DNA of 64,000 nt from JAENVT01 sp963805445 (GCA_963805445.1 CAWDUI010000054.1:372001-436000), one strand, 5' to 3'; positions 1 through 10,917 are shown, numbered from the stretch's first letter. Notes: generated from the sequence alone by a model not told the origin. A program made the numbers and translations.

Positions 1-1112
1 GGGCGTCGGCGACGAGTTCCTCGTCCGACAGGTGCAGCGCCGAGAGGCCGTCGCGGCCGAGCGACACGCGCAGGATCACCTGATCAGGGTCTGCCCAGTG
101 GGCCCACTTCTGCGACCCGAACGACACGGCGGTCACCAGTCGCTGCTGTGGCTTCGGGACGAGATAGCCCGACAGCCTCGTGCAGCCGGACCGGCCAGCC
201 GGCGTTCGGCAAGGCCAGGGTCAACAGGGCGACATCGGCGGTCGGAATGGCGGCAAGGGCCGCGGCCGCTGACGGTTCGAGTGTTCGCAGGAGGGCGGCG
301 GTGGAGCGCGCCGGGCAAGCCAGCACGACGCCGTCGAACAGCTCGCCGTCCACTCGCCACTGGTCTCCATCGGCTGCCAGCTCACTGACCGGTGCACCGC
401 ATCGCAGCTCGCCCCCGCGTGCACCGACGACTGCCGCGACAGCCTCGACCAGGGCCCCGATGCCGGCGCGTGGCGCGTAGAAGACCGGGCCGGTCGCGGC
501 CGGCGGGCGATTGCGCCGCGCGGCCAGCAACACGCTGCGCGAACGCTCCGCCAGTTCCGCCAGTTGCGGGACTGCGACCAGGCTGAAGTCGTCGGTGTCG
601 GCGGCATAGATGCTGCCGACCAATGGGTCGACCAGCCGCTCGTGCACCTCGTTGCCGAAGCGCGCTCGCACGTACTTGCCGATCGAATCTGGCGCGGTCT
701 CGGTGCGCCGTCGAACGATCTCCAACGCGGCTCGGAGCTTGCCGTGTCGCGACAGCAACCTGGACCGGGCGAGGCCGAACACGTCGGTGGGCATGCCGAG
801 CAGCAGGCCGTCGGGGATGTCGTGCAGGCCGTTCCACCACACCGCCGCCTTACCGACCGCCGGCGACGTCAGCGAGTCGCCGAGCGACACCGTGCGAGCC
901 AGGTCGGTGGCCCACGGCACACGGGCGAGGAATGCATCAGCCCCCTCGTCGATGGCCGCGTGCCCGGCGAAGGGCGTCGTGCGGATCATGCCGCCGAGAC
1001 GTTCGCTCGCCTCGAAGAGCGTGACTCGCCCGCCCTGCCCGACGACCGCGTTCGCTGCCGCAAGTCCGGTGATGCCGCCGCCGATCACGGCGATGTGGCG
1101 ATTGCTGCTCAC
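1..1112 (-). CDS. hemY: HemY-type porphyrinogen oxidase (coproporphyrinogen III / protoporphyrinogen oxidase), 3' end outside window
   Basis: FAD enzyme that oxidises a porphyrinogen to a porphyrin late in heme synthesis. In Gram-positive bacteria the substrate is usually coproporphyrinogen III (CgoX). The GTG start at 1112 overlaps the hemH stop. An FAD-binding glycine motif, AVIGGGITGLAAANAV, lies at residues 6-21, followed by the family's ERLGGMIRT segment. Near 160-180 the reading frame breaks: the expected SGYLVPKPQQRLVTAVSFGS tail continues in another frame to the window edge. I read this as a one-base error, not a real truncation. Third gene of a hemE-hemH-hemY operon with overlapping stops and starts. 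Confidence 0.85.
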
Positions 1113-2022
1113 GTCGCGCCGATGACGCGATCTGCCAGTGCGGCCATCACGGTGGCATCGTCGTTGACGCAGCCGGGTGCGGGCGAAGACCAGGCCGTGC
1201 TGCGCCGCACGCCGACTGGCCTCGATGTCGAGGTCGTAGAGCACTTCGAGGTGATCGGCCACGAATCCGACCGCGCTGACGAGCACCCCCGCGTCGTGCC
1301 ATCGGCGGCAAGTTCGTCGATGACCTGCAAGATGTCGGGCCCCAGCCACGGCTCTGGTGTGCGTCCGGCGCTCTGCCAGGCGAGGCCCCAGTTCTCGATC
1401 GCCCGCAGCCGCGGCAACCTGTTGTGCTGTGGCCTCCAACTCCGCCGGGTACGGGTCGTCGGTGGTGAGGATCCGCTGTGGCAGCGAGTGGGCGGTGAAC
1501 AGAACCCGGGTCTGCCGCGGCCATGACGTGCCGGGCCGTGCCGCGCACCTCGGTCGCGATGAACTCGACGAACGCCGGCTCGGTTGCCCAGCTGCGTATG
1601 CCGAGCGCCTCGATCCCGTGCGGTGCCGCTGCCGCAGTCATCCGATCGAGGTACTGACCGATCGAGAACGCCGAGTAGTGCGGTGCCAGCACCAACCCGA
1701 CCAGCCGGCGAAAGCCACGCCCGGCGAGGTCCGTGACGGCGTCTTCGATGAACGGAGCGGCATGCTTCATCCCCAGTGTCACGTGGTACTGGCCGCCGGC
1801 CACGTCGTCCAGCGCCGCCTGCAGCGCAACACGCTGCGCGTCGGTGCGCTGCGCCAACGGTGAGATTCCGCCGATCGCTTCGTAGCGGCCGGTCAACTCG
1901 GCGAGTTGCTCGTCGGTCGGCGGGCGTCCGCGGCGAATGTCGGTGTAGTACGGCAAGATGTCGGCCGGTGTGCGCGGCGTGCCGTAGCTCATCAGCAGCA
2001 CCGCGGTCCGGGTCTCGGTCAT
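1109..2022 (-). CDS. hemH: Ferrochelatase (coproporphyrin/protoporphyrin ferrochelatase), four frameshifts
   Basis: Inserts Fe2+ into the porphyrin ring. The ATG at 2022 overlaps the hemE stop (ATGA). The N-terminus TAVLLMSYGTPRTPADILPY is the usual ferrochelatase opening, and GMKHAAPFIEDAV and LAPHYSAFSIGQY follow. The rest of the family pattern is present but spread over three frames: VLFTAHSLPQRILTTDDPYP, IENWGLAWQSAGRTPEPWLG, AGVLVSAVGFVADHLEVLYD and a final CVNDDATVMAALADRVIGAT. Breaks lie near 1507, 1400, 1303 and 1172. Every conserved block is kept in order, so the coding sequence looks intact apart from small indels that are probably sequence errors. Confidence 0.85.
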
Positions 2023-3075
2023 GATGCGCTGTGCTCGCGCACGTGATCGACCACGGCGCGGAGCACGCCCGGATCGGTGTTGGGTTGCACCCCGTGGCCG
2101 AGGTTGAAGATGTGGCCGGGGTGGCGCCGCCCGTCCTCACCGAATCCGTTGTCGGCGAGCACGGCGTCGGTGCCGGCAAGAGCGGTCTCGGCGCCCGCCA
2201 GCACCAGGGCGGGATCGAGGTTGCCCTGCACGACGAGATCGGCGCCCATCCGGCGCCGGGCAGCGGTGATCGGCGTGCGCCAATCGAGGCCCAGGACGTG
2301 GGCTCCGGCGGCGTGCATCGACTCGAGCAGATGATCGCAGCCGATGCCGAAGTGGATGCCCGGCACGTCGGGGTGGCTGGCGCGCAGCGACGAGAAGATC
2401 GCCGTCGAGTGGGGGAGCACGAACGTGTCGTAGTCGGCGCGGCTGAGCGCGCCGGCCCACGAGTCGAACAGTTGGAACGCCCGCGCGCCGCTGTCGAGTT
2501 GGCTGCCGATCGATGCGGTGGCGTGCTGGACGAGACGTTCCATCACACCGTGCCACAGCGCCGCGTCGGTGTGCATCAGCCGTTTCGTGTGCTCGTAGGT
2601 CCGGCTCGGGCGACCCTCGATCAGGTAGCTGGCAACGGTGAACGGGGCGCCGGCGAACGCCAGCAGCGGCACCGAGTCGGGCAAGTCGCCGGCCAGGATC
2701 CGGACCGTCTCGGCGACATATGCGGCGTCGGAGCTCCGGCTCGAACGGTCGCAGGCGGGCCAGGTCGCCGGCGCTGCGCAGCGGTGCGGAGCACACCGGC
2801 CCGGTGCCCGGAGCGACGTCGATGCCGAACCCGACCGCGTGGGCCGGCACGACGATGTCGCTGAACAGCACGGCGGCGTCGACCCCGTATCGACGAACGG
2901 GCTGCAGGGTCAACTCGGCAGCGAGATCGGGCTGCTTGATGGCCTCGAGGATGCTGCCCTCGCCGCGCCGCTCGCGGTACTCGGGCAGGCTTCGACCCGC
3001 CTGGCGCATGAACCACACCGGGGTTCGAGCGCCGTGCTGGCCGGTGGCTGCCAGGAGGAATGGCGCGATGGACAT
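2019..3075 (-). CDS. hemE: Uroporphyrinogen decarboxylase, one frameshift
   Basis: Decarboxylates uroporphyrinogen III to coproporphyrinogen III. The signature TPVWFMRQAGRSLPEYR is near residues 18-34. The substrate-site segment LLAFAGAPFTVASYLIEG and the C-terminal HIFNLGHGVQPNTDP are also present. The frame changes near 2732, where DAAYVAETVRIL follows out of frame; length and order are otherwise normal for the family (about 350 aa). First gene of the heme operon and divergent from a DtxR-type regulator 32 bp away. A TAGCGT box on the minus strand, 9 nt before the ATG, could serve as its -10 element. Confidence 0.9.
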
Positions 3076-3084
3076 GCGTGTCGC

Positions 3085-3100
3085 ACGCTACCGGTAGCCT
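3085..3100. promoter_or_regulatory. Divergent promoter core with 12-bp palindrome between hemE and dtxR-like gene
   Basis: A perfect palindrome GCTACCGGTAGC occupies 3087-3098. Its two halves supply a -10-like box on each strand: TAGCCT (3095-3100) pointing to the regulator, 7 nt before its ATG, and TAGCGT (3090-3085) pointing to hemE, 9 nt before its ATG. It may be a symmetric back-to-back promoter, an operator, or both. It does not resemble the canonical DtxR/IdeR box, so autoregulation through it is only an inference. Confidence 0.45.
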
Positions 3101-3107
3101 CTTGCGT

Positions 3108-3767
3108 ATGCCCGCCTCCGGAGAGCACCACCCTGCTTTCGAGGAATATTGCGAGTGCATCTTCGAGCTCGACGAAGACGATGTCGCGGTCATCCAGGCC
3201 CGAATCGCCGACCGGTTGCAGGTCAGTCGGCCCGCCGTCAGCGAGATGATCCGCCGGCTCGAGGCCGAGGGATTGATCACGACCGACGGTGCGATCAGCC
3301 TCACCCTGTCCGGTCAGGCGCTCGCCCAACTCGTCGTTCGCCGGCATCGCCTCGCCGAGCGCTTCCTGACCGACATGCTCGGCCTGTCATGGGCCGAAGC
3401 CCACCACGAGGCCGGCAAGTGGGAGCACGTGATGAGCGACGCGGTCGAGCAGGCGATGGATCGTGTGCTCGGCAGCCCGACGACATGCCCGCACGGCAAT
3501 CCGATCCCCGGGTCGTTGTACCTCGAGCCGGTGTTGGTGCCCCTCGCCGATGTCGAGGTCGGCAAGTCGTTCACGATCAATCGGATCCCCGAAGAGCTCG
3601 AGTTCACACCGGGACTGCTCGACTTCCTCGAAGAGGCCAGCATCCTGCCGGGCCACAGTGGGTTGCTGACAGCGGCATCACCCGACGGCACCATGACCAT
3701 CGAGATCGAAGGCCATCACGTGGGTGTCGGCTCGTTCGCCAGCGCCCGCATCCTGGTCATCGCGTGA
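3108..3767 (+). CDS. DtxR/MntR-family metal-dependent transcriptional repressor
   Basis: 219 aa, within the size range of IdeR/DtxR proteins. It has an N-terminal winged helix (about residues 25-60, ARIADRLQVSRPAVSEMIRR), then a dimerisation and metal-binding region with H80, E84, H99/H100, E101, H107 and the C127 segment CPHGNPIPG. A C-terminal SH3/FeoA-like domain ends it. These are the positions where the family binds Fe2+ or Mn2+. I chose the ATG at 3108 because the upstream in-frame codons overlap the hemE promoter and TAGCCT lies 7 nt before it, fitting a leaderless or near-leaderless message. Divergence from the heme operon suggests a metal-sensing role; the metal cannot be told from the sequence. 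Confidence 0.85.
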   Translation: MPASGEHHPAFEEYCECIFELDEDDVAVIQARIADRLQVSRPAVSEMIRRLEAEGLITTDGAISLTLSGQALAQLVVRRHRLAERFLTDMLGLSWAEAHHEAGKWEHVMSDAVEQAMDRVLGSPTTCPHGNPIPGSLYLEPVLVPLADVEVGKSFTINRIPEELEFTPGLLDFLEEASILPGHSGLLTAASPDGTMTIEIEGHHVGVGSFASARILVIA

Positions 3768-4171
3768 GGCTCCGGCTCACGCTGGCCACTCTCGCCCTGG
3801 CCACATCGATCGCGTCGTGTGCCGCGACGACGTACGACACGTCGATCAGCACCCAGACCGCAGCGCCGACCACGACGGTGCTCCCGAAAGGCACGGCAGC
3901 AGAGCTGCTGCCGACGCTGGTCACCACTGCGGCAGACCTATCGAGGCTGATCGCCGATCAGGGTGACAAGACCGCCAACGTCGAACGGGTGGAGGCGTTG
4001 TGGTCCGCCGTGCAGGCCGAGGTCACCGTCAAGGATCGCGACCTCGCCACGGAGATCGCCGCCGAGATCGCCAAGGGCCGCAACGCGGCGAGGCTCAACC
4101 AGCCGGCCGCAGCCGACAAGGTCTACCGCAGCCTCAAGGACTTGGTGCAGGCATACCTGTCGCTTCCATAG
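3764..4171 (+). CDS. Small predicted lipoprotein, unknown function
   Basis: 135 aa starting with GTG inside the TGA of the metal regulator (GTGA overlap), so probably co-transcribed with it. A short hydrophobic leader ends in a lipobox-like IASC, followed by a Thr-rich linker and a soluble, mostly helical Ala/Asp-rich domain. No family recognised. Its 3' end overlaps the convergent helicase gene by 38 bp. It may be a cell-surface partner of the metal regulator, but nothing in the sequence shows that. Confidence 0.6.
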   Translation: MRLRLTLATLALATSIASCAATTYDTSISTQTAAPTTTVLPKGTAAELLPTLVTTAADLSRLIADQGDKTANVERVEALWSAVQAEVTVKDRDLATEIAAEIAKGRNAARLNQPAAADKVYRSLKDLVQAYLSLP

Positions 4172-6344
4172 CTGCGGGAAGTGGGTCGGCGTGCACGATC
4201 GTCAATCGCCGCGTGCTTCGGGTCAGGGCGACGTACAACGCGCGCAGGCCCTGCTGCTCTTCGGCGACGATGCTGGCCGGCTCGACGACCACGACGCCAT
4301 CGAGCTCGAGACCCTTGACGACGCTGACCGGCACGACCGTGACGCCCAGCTCCAAGCCGGTGCGGGTCGCCCGGCCGTGCTCGATCCCGGCGACCTCGAG
4401 TGCCTGTGAGATCCGGTCGACCATCGAATCCGGCGCCACCACGGCGATCGTTCCGTCGGTGATCTCCTCGGTGAGCTTGCGGGTCGCCTCGGCGACGGCC
4501 ACGAGCAGATCATCGGGCGTCGCGTGCACGAACTCGGGATGATCATCGCTCTGGCGCACGCTGGTCGGGGCCCGCAGGGTCGGCGTCGCCGCCAGCATCA
4601 CCTGGTTGGCCAGGGTCATGATCTGAGCCGGGATGCGATAGCCGACGCTGAGCCCGATCACGCGTGACGGCTTGTGCTCGGGCAGGTAGCGCAGCACGTC
4701 GGCCCAGTCGTCGGGCGCCAGCGCGCCGGTCGCCTGGGCGATGTCGCCGACCACCGTCATGCTGCCGTTCAGCGAGCGGCGCGAGACCATCCGCAACTGC
4801 ATGGGCGTGAGGTCCTGCACTTCGTCGACCACGATGTGACCGTAGGTGCGGATCTCCTCGGCGTCGGGCTGACCCGACCCGTTGACGTTCCCGTTCTGGC
4901 CGTTCTGGCCGGTCGCCTTCTTGGCGCCGAGATAGCTGCGGGCCTCGTCGAGCAGAGCGACGTCGTGCTCGGTCCAGCGCACGCCTTTGACATCATCACG
5001 CCGCGGTCGATACAGCGCGAGGTACTCGGACTCCTGCAGGTGCTTGGACGCGGCCAGCTTCAGCAGGGCCTTGCTGCCGAACAGGTCGTGGAGCAGTTGG
5101 GCGGGCGTGAGCAGCGGCCACATGCGCTCCAGTGCCTCGCGGATCTCTGGCATCGACCGCACCGCTTCTTTCACGTCATGCGCTGTCACCGTGCCGTCGC
5201 GCCAGGTTGCGGCCATCGCCGCCCAGATCTCGCCCTCCACCCAGCGGCGGGCCGCGTTGTGGCGCCGGAACCGGCGTCGGGCGGACCGCACGATGCGCTG
5301 GGTCTCCTCGACGCGGAGGCGCAGGTAGCCGGTGCGGAACGGCACGACGACCTCCTCGCGGAGGGGGCGCTCGCGGTCGGTGACCGCCTGGTCGATCACG
5401 TCGGCCATGCGGATGTCGCCCTTCACCGTGGCGGCGAGCGGCGAGTCGGGCTGATCGATGCCGTAGCGGGCCCAGTCGACGTCGGGCACCAGATCGCCCA
5501 GCACGACCTGCTCGATTCCGGCCTCGCCGAGCGACGGCAGGACCTGCTCGATGTAGCGCAGGAACACCCGGTTGGGGCCGATGACGAGCACGCCCTGATC
5601 CTCGAGCGGGAAGCGATAGGTGTACAGCAGGTAGGCGGCGCGGTGCAGGGCGACCACGGTCTTGCCGGTGCCCGGACCACCTTGCACGACCAGCACGCCG
5701 GCCTGCGGGCTGCGGATGATCTCGTCCTGCTCGGCCTGGATCGTGGCGACGATGTCGCCGAGTTGGCCGGTGCGACCACGCTCGAGTGCGGCGATCAGCG
5801 TGCTGTAGCCGCGCAGCCCGGAGTCGGGGCCGAGGCGCTGCCCATTGCCGTCGGCCGTGACCAGGCCGTCGTCGTGACCGACGCCGAGGTGACCCTCGCC
5901 GAACAACTCGTCTTCCAGGCCCAGCAGCGTGCGTCCCTGGACGGCGAAGTGGCGCCGGCGGGCGAGGCCCATCGGCTCGCGGCCGGTGGCCCGGTAGAAC
6001 GGCTCGGCGACGGGCGCCCGCCAGTCGACCACCACCGGCTCGCTCTCCTCGTCGGCGATCGCCAAGCGGCCGATGTGGAAGGTCTCGAGGCCGTCGGGCG
6101 TCTCGGCCATCCGGTCGATACGACCGAACACCAGGGCGGCGTTGCCGAGGTCGAGCTGGGTGAGCCGGTTGACGACGGCTTCGTCGAACACATCGCGCTC
6201 GTAGCGCGCCTGGAAGGTCCCTCCGAGGGTGCCCTCGTGGAGGTTTCGCATCCGCCACGCCGCATCGCGGCTGACCTCGAGGCACCGGTAGGCGTGCTCG
6301 ATGAAGTCCTGTTCGGCGGCAAGATCGGGGTGCTGCTGCGTCAT
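4134..6344 (-). CDS. helD: HelD-like UvrD/Rep-type helicase (RNA polymerase recycling factor)
   Basis: 736 aa superfamily 1 ATPase of the HelD type. HelD binds RNA polymerase and frees stalled or inactive complexes. The N-terminal segment has the coiled-coil-like region and the VVVDWRAPVAEPFY block typical of HelD (about residues 104-117). Walker A is GGPGTGKT at residues 222-229, the DEVQD Walker B/helicase motif II lies near residue 510, and motif VI (LYVALTRSTRRLTIV) is near the C-terminus. In related actinobacteria some HelD proteins protect RNA polymerase from rifampicin; nothing here decides that. Divergent from lhr across a region with a long inverted repeat. A TAGAGT box lies 10 nt before the ATG. 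Confidence 0.85.
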   Translation of the reverse strand: MTQQHPDLAAEQDFIEHAYRCLEVSRDAAWRMRNLHEGTLGGTFQARYERDVFDEAVVNRLTQLDLGNAALVFGRIDRMAETPDGLETFHIGRLAIADEESEPVVVDWRAPVAEPFYRATGREPMGLARRRHFAVQGRTLLGLEDELFGEGHLGVGHDDGLVTADGNGQRLGPDSGLRGYSTLIAALERGRTGQLGDIVATIQAEQDEIIRSPQAGVLVVQGGPGTGKTVVALHRAAYLLYTYRFPLEDQGVLVIGPNRVFLRYIEQVLPSLGEAGIEQVVLGDLVPDVDWARYGIDQPDSPLAATVKGDIRMADVIDQAVTDRERPLREEVVVPFRTGYLRLRVEETQRIVRSARRRFRRHNAARRWVEGEIWAAMAATWRDGTVTAHDVKEAVRSMPEIREALERMWPLLTPAQLLHDLFGSKALLKLAASKHLQESEYLALYRPRRDDVKGVRWTEHDVALLDEARSYLGAKKATGQNGQNGNVNGSGQPDAEEIRTYGHIVVDEVQDLTPMQLRMVSRRSLNGSMTVVGDIAQATGALAPDDWADVLRYLPEHKPSRVIGLSVGYRIPAQIMTLANQVMLAATPTLRAPTSVRQSDDHPEFVHATPDDLLVAVAEATRKLTEEITDGTIAVVAPDSMVDRISQALEVAGIEHGRATRTGLELGVTVVPVSVVKGLELDGVVVVEPASIVAEEQQGLRALYVALTRSTRRLTIVHADPLPAAMEATGMPAPSP

Positions 6345-6419
6345 GGGTCGTTCAACTCTATCGGCGTGTTTCGCGACGCCAACCCTGCCCGCCGACCGAC
6401 CTCGCGCCCGGAATTCGGC

Positions 6420-6466
6420 AAGTGTGCAGGTTCGATCCGCACATCACGCATCGAACCGGCACACTT
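6420..6466. promoter_or_regulatory. Inverted repeat in the helD-lhr divergent intergenic region
   Basis: The left arm AAGTGTGC-A-GGTTCGAT (6420-6436) is matched by the right arm ATCGAACC-G-GCACACTT (6450-6466). That gives 16 of 17 paired positions around a 13-base centre. Between two divergent starts it cannot be a terminator of either gene, so an operator or a bidirectional regulatory site is more likely. It ends 21 bp before the presumed -10 of lhr. Confidence 0.55.
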
Positions 6467-6487
6467 CCCCGTGTCACACCCTCGGCG

Positions 6488-6493
6488 TAGCCT
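6488..6493 (+). promoter_or_regulatory. -10 box for leaderless lhr transcript
   Basis: TAGCCT ends exactly 6 nt before the lhr ATG at 6500 and no Shine-Dalgarno is visible. With a normal -10 to +1 distance the A of the ATG would be the first transcribed base. The -35 region is weak. Confidence 0.5.
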
Positions 6494-6499
6494 GACGCA

Positions 6500-9400
6500 A
6501 TGGCTGACCACCCGGTGCTCGAGGCGTTCTCGCCCGCCGTTCGGGCCTGGTTCGCGGCGTCGTTTCCCACGCCGACCACGCCGCAGATCGACGGCTGGCC
6601 GGCGATCCTGGCCGGCGGCCACACCCTGGTGTGCGCACCGACGGGCAGCGGCAAGACGCTGACCGCCTTCCTGGCATCGATCGACCGGTTGTGCACGACC
6701 GAGGCGGCAGACCCGAAGCGGCGCACTCGCGTGTTGTACATCTCGCCGTTGCGAGCCCTGGCCTTCGACATCGAGAAGAACCTGCGCGCGCCGTTGATGG
6801 GCATCGAACTGGCGGCCGAACGGCTCGGTGTGCCGTTTCATCAGCCCACCGTGGCCATGCGCACCGGCGACACCTCGCAGCGCGAACGCCAGGCGCTGAT
6901 CCGCCACCCCGTCGACCTGTTGATCACCACGCCCGAGAGCCTGTACCTCATGCTCACGTCGTCGGTCGCCGACACCCTCGTCAACGTCGACACCGTCATC
7001 ATCGACGAGATCCATGCCATGGCCACCACCAAACGCGGCGCGCATCTCATGCTGTCGCTCGAACGGCTGGAGGCCATCACGGTCCGCCCGCCGCAGCGGA
7101 TCGGTCTCTCGGCAACCCAGCGCCCGCTGGAAGAGGTCGCCCACTTCCTCGGTGGTCACGGCCCCGATGGCGCCCGGCGCCCGGTCTCCATCGTCGATGC
7201 GGGGATCCGCAAGCAGATGGAGGTCGACGTCGTCGTCCCGGTCGAGGAGATGGGCAACATCTGGGAGAGCGTGTACCCGGCGGTGCTCGCCCAGATCCTG
7301 GCCCACCGCAGCACCATCATCTTCTGCAACGCCAGGCGCCAGGCCGAACGGCTGGCGGCCAACCTCAACGAACTGGCCGGCGATGAACTGGTGAAGGCCC
7401 ACCACGGCTCGCTGGCGCGCGAGCAACGGGTGGTGATCGAAGACGAGTTGAAGCGCGGTGTGCTGCGCGGCATCGTCGCCACCAGTTCGCTCGAGCTGGG
7501 CATCGACATGGGCGCTGTCGACCTCGTGATCCAGGTCGAGTCGCCGGGTGCGGTGCTCGCGTGGCATGCAGCGTGTGGGCCGCGCCGGCCACTCGGTCGG
7601 CGAGCCCAGCCGCGGCACGCTGTACCCCAAGCACCGCGGCGATCTGTTGGAGGCCGCGGTGGTCGCCCGGCGCATGGTCAACGGGCGAGATCGAGACCAC
7701 CCGATTCCTGCGCAACCCGCTCGACGTGTTGGCGCAGCAGATCGTCGCCCACGTCGCCATCCATCCCGAGTGCGCGGTCGAGTCCGTGGCCGCGCTCGTT
7801 CGGCGCTGCGCCAACTTCGCCGAGCTCAGCGACGACCTGCTGTACAACGTGCTCGATCTGCTGTCGGGCCGCTACCCCAGCGACGAGTTCAACGAGCTGC
7901 GGCCGCGACTCGTGTGGGATCGCACGGCCGGCACGCTGCGAGCGCGTGAGGGGTCGAAGCGCCTGGCGGTCACCAGCGGCGGCACGATCCCCGACCGTGG
8001 GCTGTACGGCGTGTTCCTGCCCGACGGCACCCGCGTCGGCGAGCTCGACGAGGAGATGGTGTACGAGAGCCGCCCCGGCGAGACGTTCATGCTCGGGGCC
8101 AGCACCTGGCGGATCGAGGAGATCACGTTCGAGCGCGTCACGGTCACGCCGGCGCCCGGCGAGCAGGGCAAGATGCCGTTCTGGCACGGCGACCGCCCGG
8201 GGCGGCCGTTGGAGCTCGGCCGGGCACTCGGCGCGTTCCAGCGCGAGATGCGGGCGATCAGCAACGACGTCGCCATCGAACGGCTGATGGACGACTACCG
8301 GCTCGATCGCTTCGCGGCCGGCAACGTCGTCACCTACCTCGACGAGCAGGCGCAAGCGACCGGGGTCGTGCCCGACGACCGCACCATCGTGGTCGAGCGG
8401 TTCCGCGACGAGATCGGCGATTGGCGGGTGTGCATCCTCACCCCGTTCGGCACGCCCGTGCACGCGCCCTGGGCGATGGCGATCGAGCGGCGGATGATCG
8501 AGCTGTACGACATCCCGATCGAGACGATGTGGAGCGACGACGGCATCGTCTTGCGGCTGCCCGAGGCTGCCGACGCGGTGCCGCTCGCGGACCTGATCAT
8601 CGACCCGGACGACATCGACGAGCTGGTCGTCGGCGCGCTGCCGCAGACGTCGCTGTTCTCGGCCCGCTTTCGCGAGTGCGCGGCGCGGGCGTTGTTGCTG
8701 CCGCGTCGTCGACCGGACCGGCGCACACCGTTGTGGCAGCAACGCCAGCGTGCCGCCGATCTGTTGGCGGTGGCCGCCAAGTACCCGACATTTCCGATCC
8801 TGCTGGAGACGTCTCGCGAGTGCCTCCAAGACGTGTTCGATCTGCCAGGGCTACGCGAGGTGCTCGGCCAGCTGCGCAGCCGCGCGGTGCGTGTGGTCAG
8901 CGTCGACACCGCCAAGGCGTCGCCGTTCGCCCAGAGCCTGCTGTTCAACTGGATCGCCGCGTACATGTACGAGGGCGACGCGCCATTGGCCGAGCGGCGT
9001 GCCGCGGCCCTCTCGCTCGACCGCGACCTGCTGCGCGACCTGTTGGGTGCCGAGGAGCTCAGGGAGCTGCTCGACCCGGGCGTGCTGGCCGATGTGGAGC
9101 TCGAGCTGCAATGCGTGGCCGATGGCCGGCGGGCCCGCAGCGCCGACGAATTGCACGACGTGCTGCGCAAGGTCGGCGACCTCACTGCAGCCGAGATCGA
9201 TCTGCGCAGCGAGGGCCACGGCGGCGAGTGGGTCGGACGAGCTCATTCGCACACGCCGGGCGATCGAAGTGCAGCTCGGTGGCGAGTCGCGCGTTGTCGC
9301 CGCCGAGGACGCGGCCCGGTACCGCGATGCGTTCGGCTGCAACGTGCCGCTCGGTTTGCCGATGGCGTTCACCGAGCCAGTGGCCCATCCGCTCGAGTCC

Positions 9401-10887
9401 CTCGTGGCGCGCTACGCACGCACCCACGGCCCGTTCACGGCAACCGATGTGGCGCGGCGCTTTGCGTCGCCCGTCGAGCGGGTCGTCGGCGCCCTTGCCG
9501 CGCTCGAGGCCGCGGATCGAGTCGTGCATGGCGAGTTCCGACCCGGCGGCGTCGGCCGCGAGTACTGCGATGCCGAGGTGCTGCGGCAGCTGCGTCGCCG
9601 CTCGCTGGCCACCTTGCGACGCGAGATCGAGCCGGTCGAGCCCGAGGCGTACGCCCGCTTCATCCAGGTGTGGCACGGCATACCCGGCGAACGTCGTGGA
9701 CTCGACTCGCTGGTCGAGGCGCTGGCTCAGTTGCAGGGTGCCGCGTTGGTGGCGTCGACCCTGGAGACCGAGCTCCTGCCATCCCGGTTGCGCAGCTACC
9801 GCGCTGCCGATCTCGACGAGCTGTGCACCACCGGCGACGTGGTGTGGGTGGGCAGCGGCGCGATCGGTCCGAACGACGGCCGGGTGCGGCTCTACTTCAC
9901 GGATCAGTTCGCCGTGATCGACGCCTCGCTGGAGGCCGGCGAGCTTCCGGATGGGCCGCTGCACGATGCCATCCGTGCCCACCTCGCCACCCAGTGGCGC
10001 CAGCTTCTGGAACCAGCTTCGGGCGGCCTCGGGCGAGGCGACCGACGCCGAGCTGCTCGCTGCGTTGTGGGATCTGGTGTGGGCAGGTGAGGTCACCAAC
10101 GACTCGCTTGGCGCCGTTGCGAGCGATGTTGTCGGGTGGGAAGTCGTCGCGGTCGTCTGCTGCCCCGCGTGGCCGGCCGCGGCCGGGGCGGCTGACCCGC
10201 ATCGGGCCTCCGGCCGGTTCCGGTCGCTGGTCACTGGTGGCGCCGCTGCGCGTGCCTGGTCCCTCGCCGACGCAGGCGGCTCACGCCGCGGCGTTGCAGC
10301 TGCTCGAACGGTATGGCGTCGTCACGCGCGAGGCGGTGCTGGCCGAGGGTGTCAAGGGCGGGTATGCCGCAACCTACGGGGTGCTGAAGGTGTTGGAGGA
10401 GCGCGGCCAGGTGCGCCGCGGCTACTTCGTCGCCGGTCTGGGGGCGGCCCAGTTTGCGCTGCCCGGCGCCGTCGACCGCCTGCGATCGGCTCGCGACGTG
10501 GCCGATCCGGCGCTGCATCCCGAACTCGTTCCCGCCCCGGTCGTGTTGTCCGCGACCGACCCGGCCCAGCCGTACGGTGCTGCGCTCGATTGGCCGCCGT
10601 CGGCCGGCCGCCCGAGTCGCACGGCCGGCGCCTTGGTGGTGCTGCGCAACGGCGTGCCGTTGGTGTGGTTCGACCGGCGTTCGTCGCATCTCGTCACGTT
10701 TCCTGCGGCGGCCGATGGCGGCTGGGCCGATTCGCTTGCCTCGTTGGTGAAGGACGGTCGTCAGCGGTCGATCGAGGTGCGCAAGGTCAACGGTGACCCG
10801 ATCGACCGCAAGGGCGCCGAGGCCAACGCCCTGTTGGCCGCGGGATTCGCCGACGGATATCGGGGGTTCGTGCTGCGCGGCATCTAG
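6500..10887 (+). CDS. lhr: Lhr-type DEAD/DEAH large ATP-dependent helicase, five frameshifts
   Basis: About 1460 aa when read through, the length expected of a full Lhr. Lhr is a superfamily 2 3'-5' helicase linked to DNA repair. Motif I is APTGSGKT (about residues 49-56), motif II is DEIH (about 169-172), motif III is LSAT, and motif VI is around QRVGRAGHSVGEPSRG. The Lhr core is followed by winged-helix domains and the Lhr-CTD. The conserved end GGYAATYGVLKVLEERGQVR is present. Frame changes occur near 7556, 7683, 9230, 10010 and 10108, with each side carrying the expected protein, so small indels rather than decay are likely. Confidence 0.85.
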
Positions 10888-10917
10888 GCCTCGGTGGGTC
10901 TCTGCGAGCATGGCGAC

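Noticed and set aside
1109..2022. Programmed ribosomal frameshifting in hemH
   Set aside because: Four shifts in one enzyme gene without slippery heptamers or a conserved site make programmed shifting implausible; sequence error fits better.
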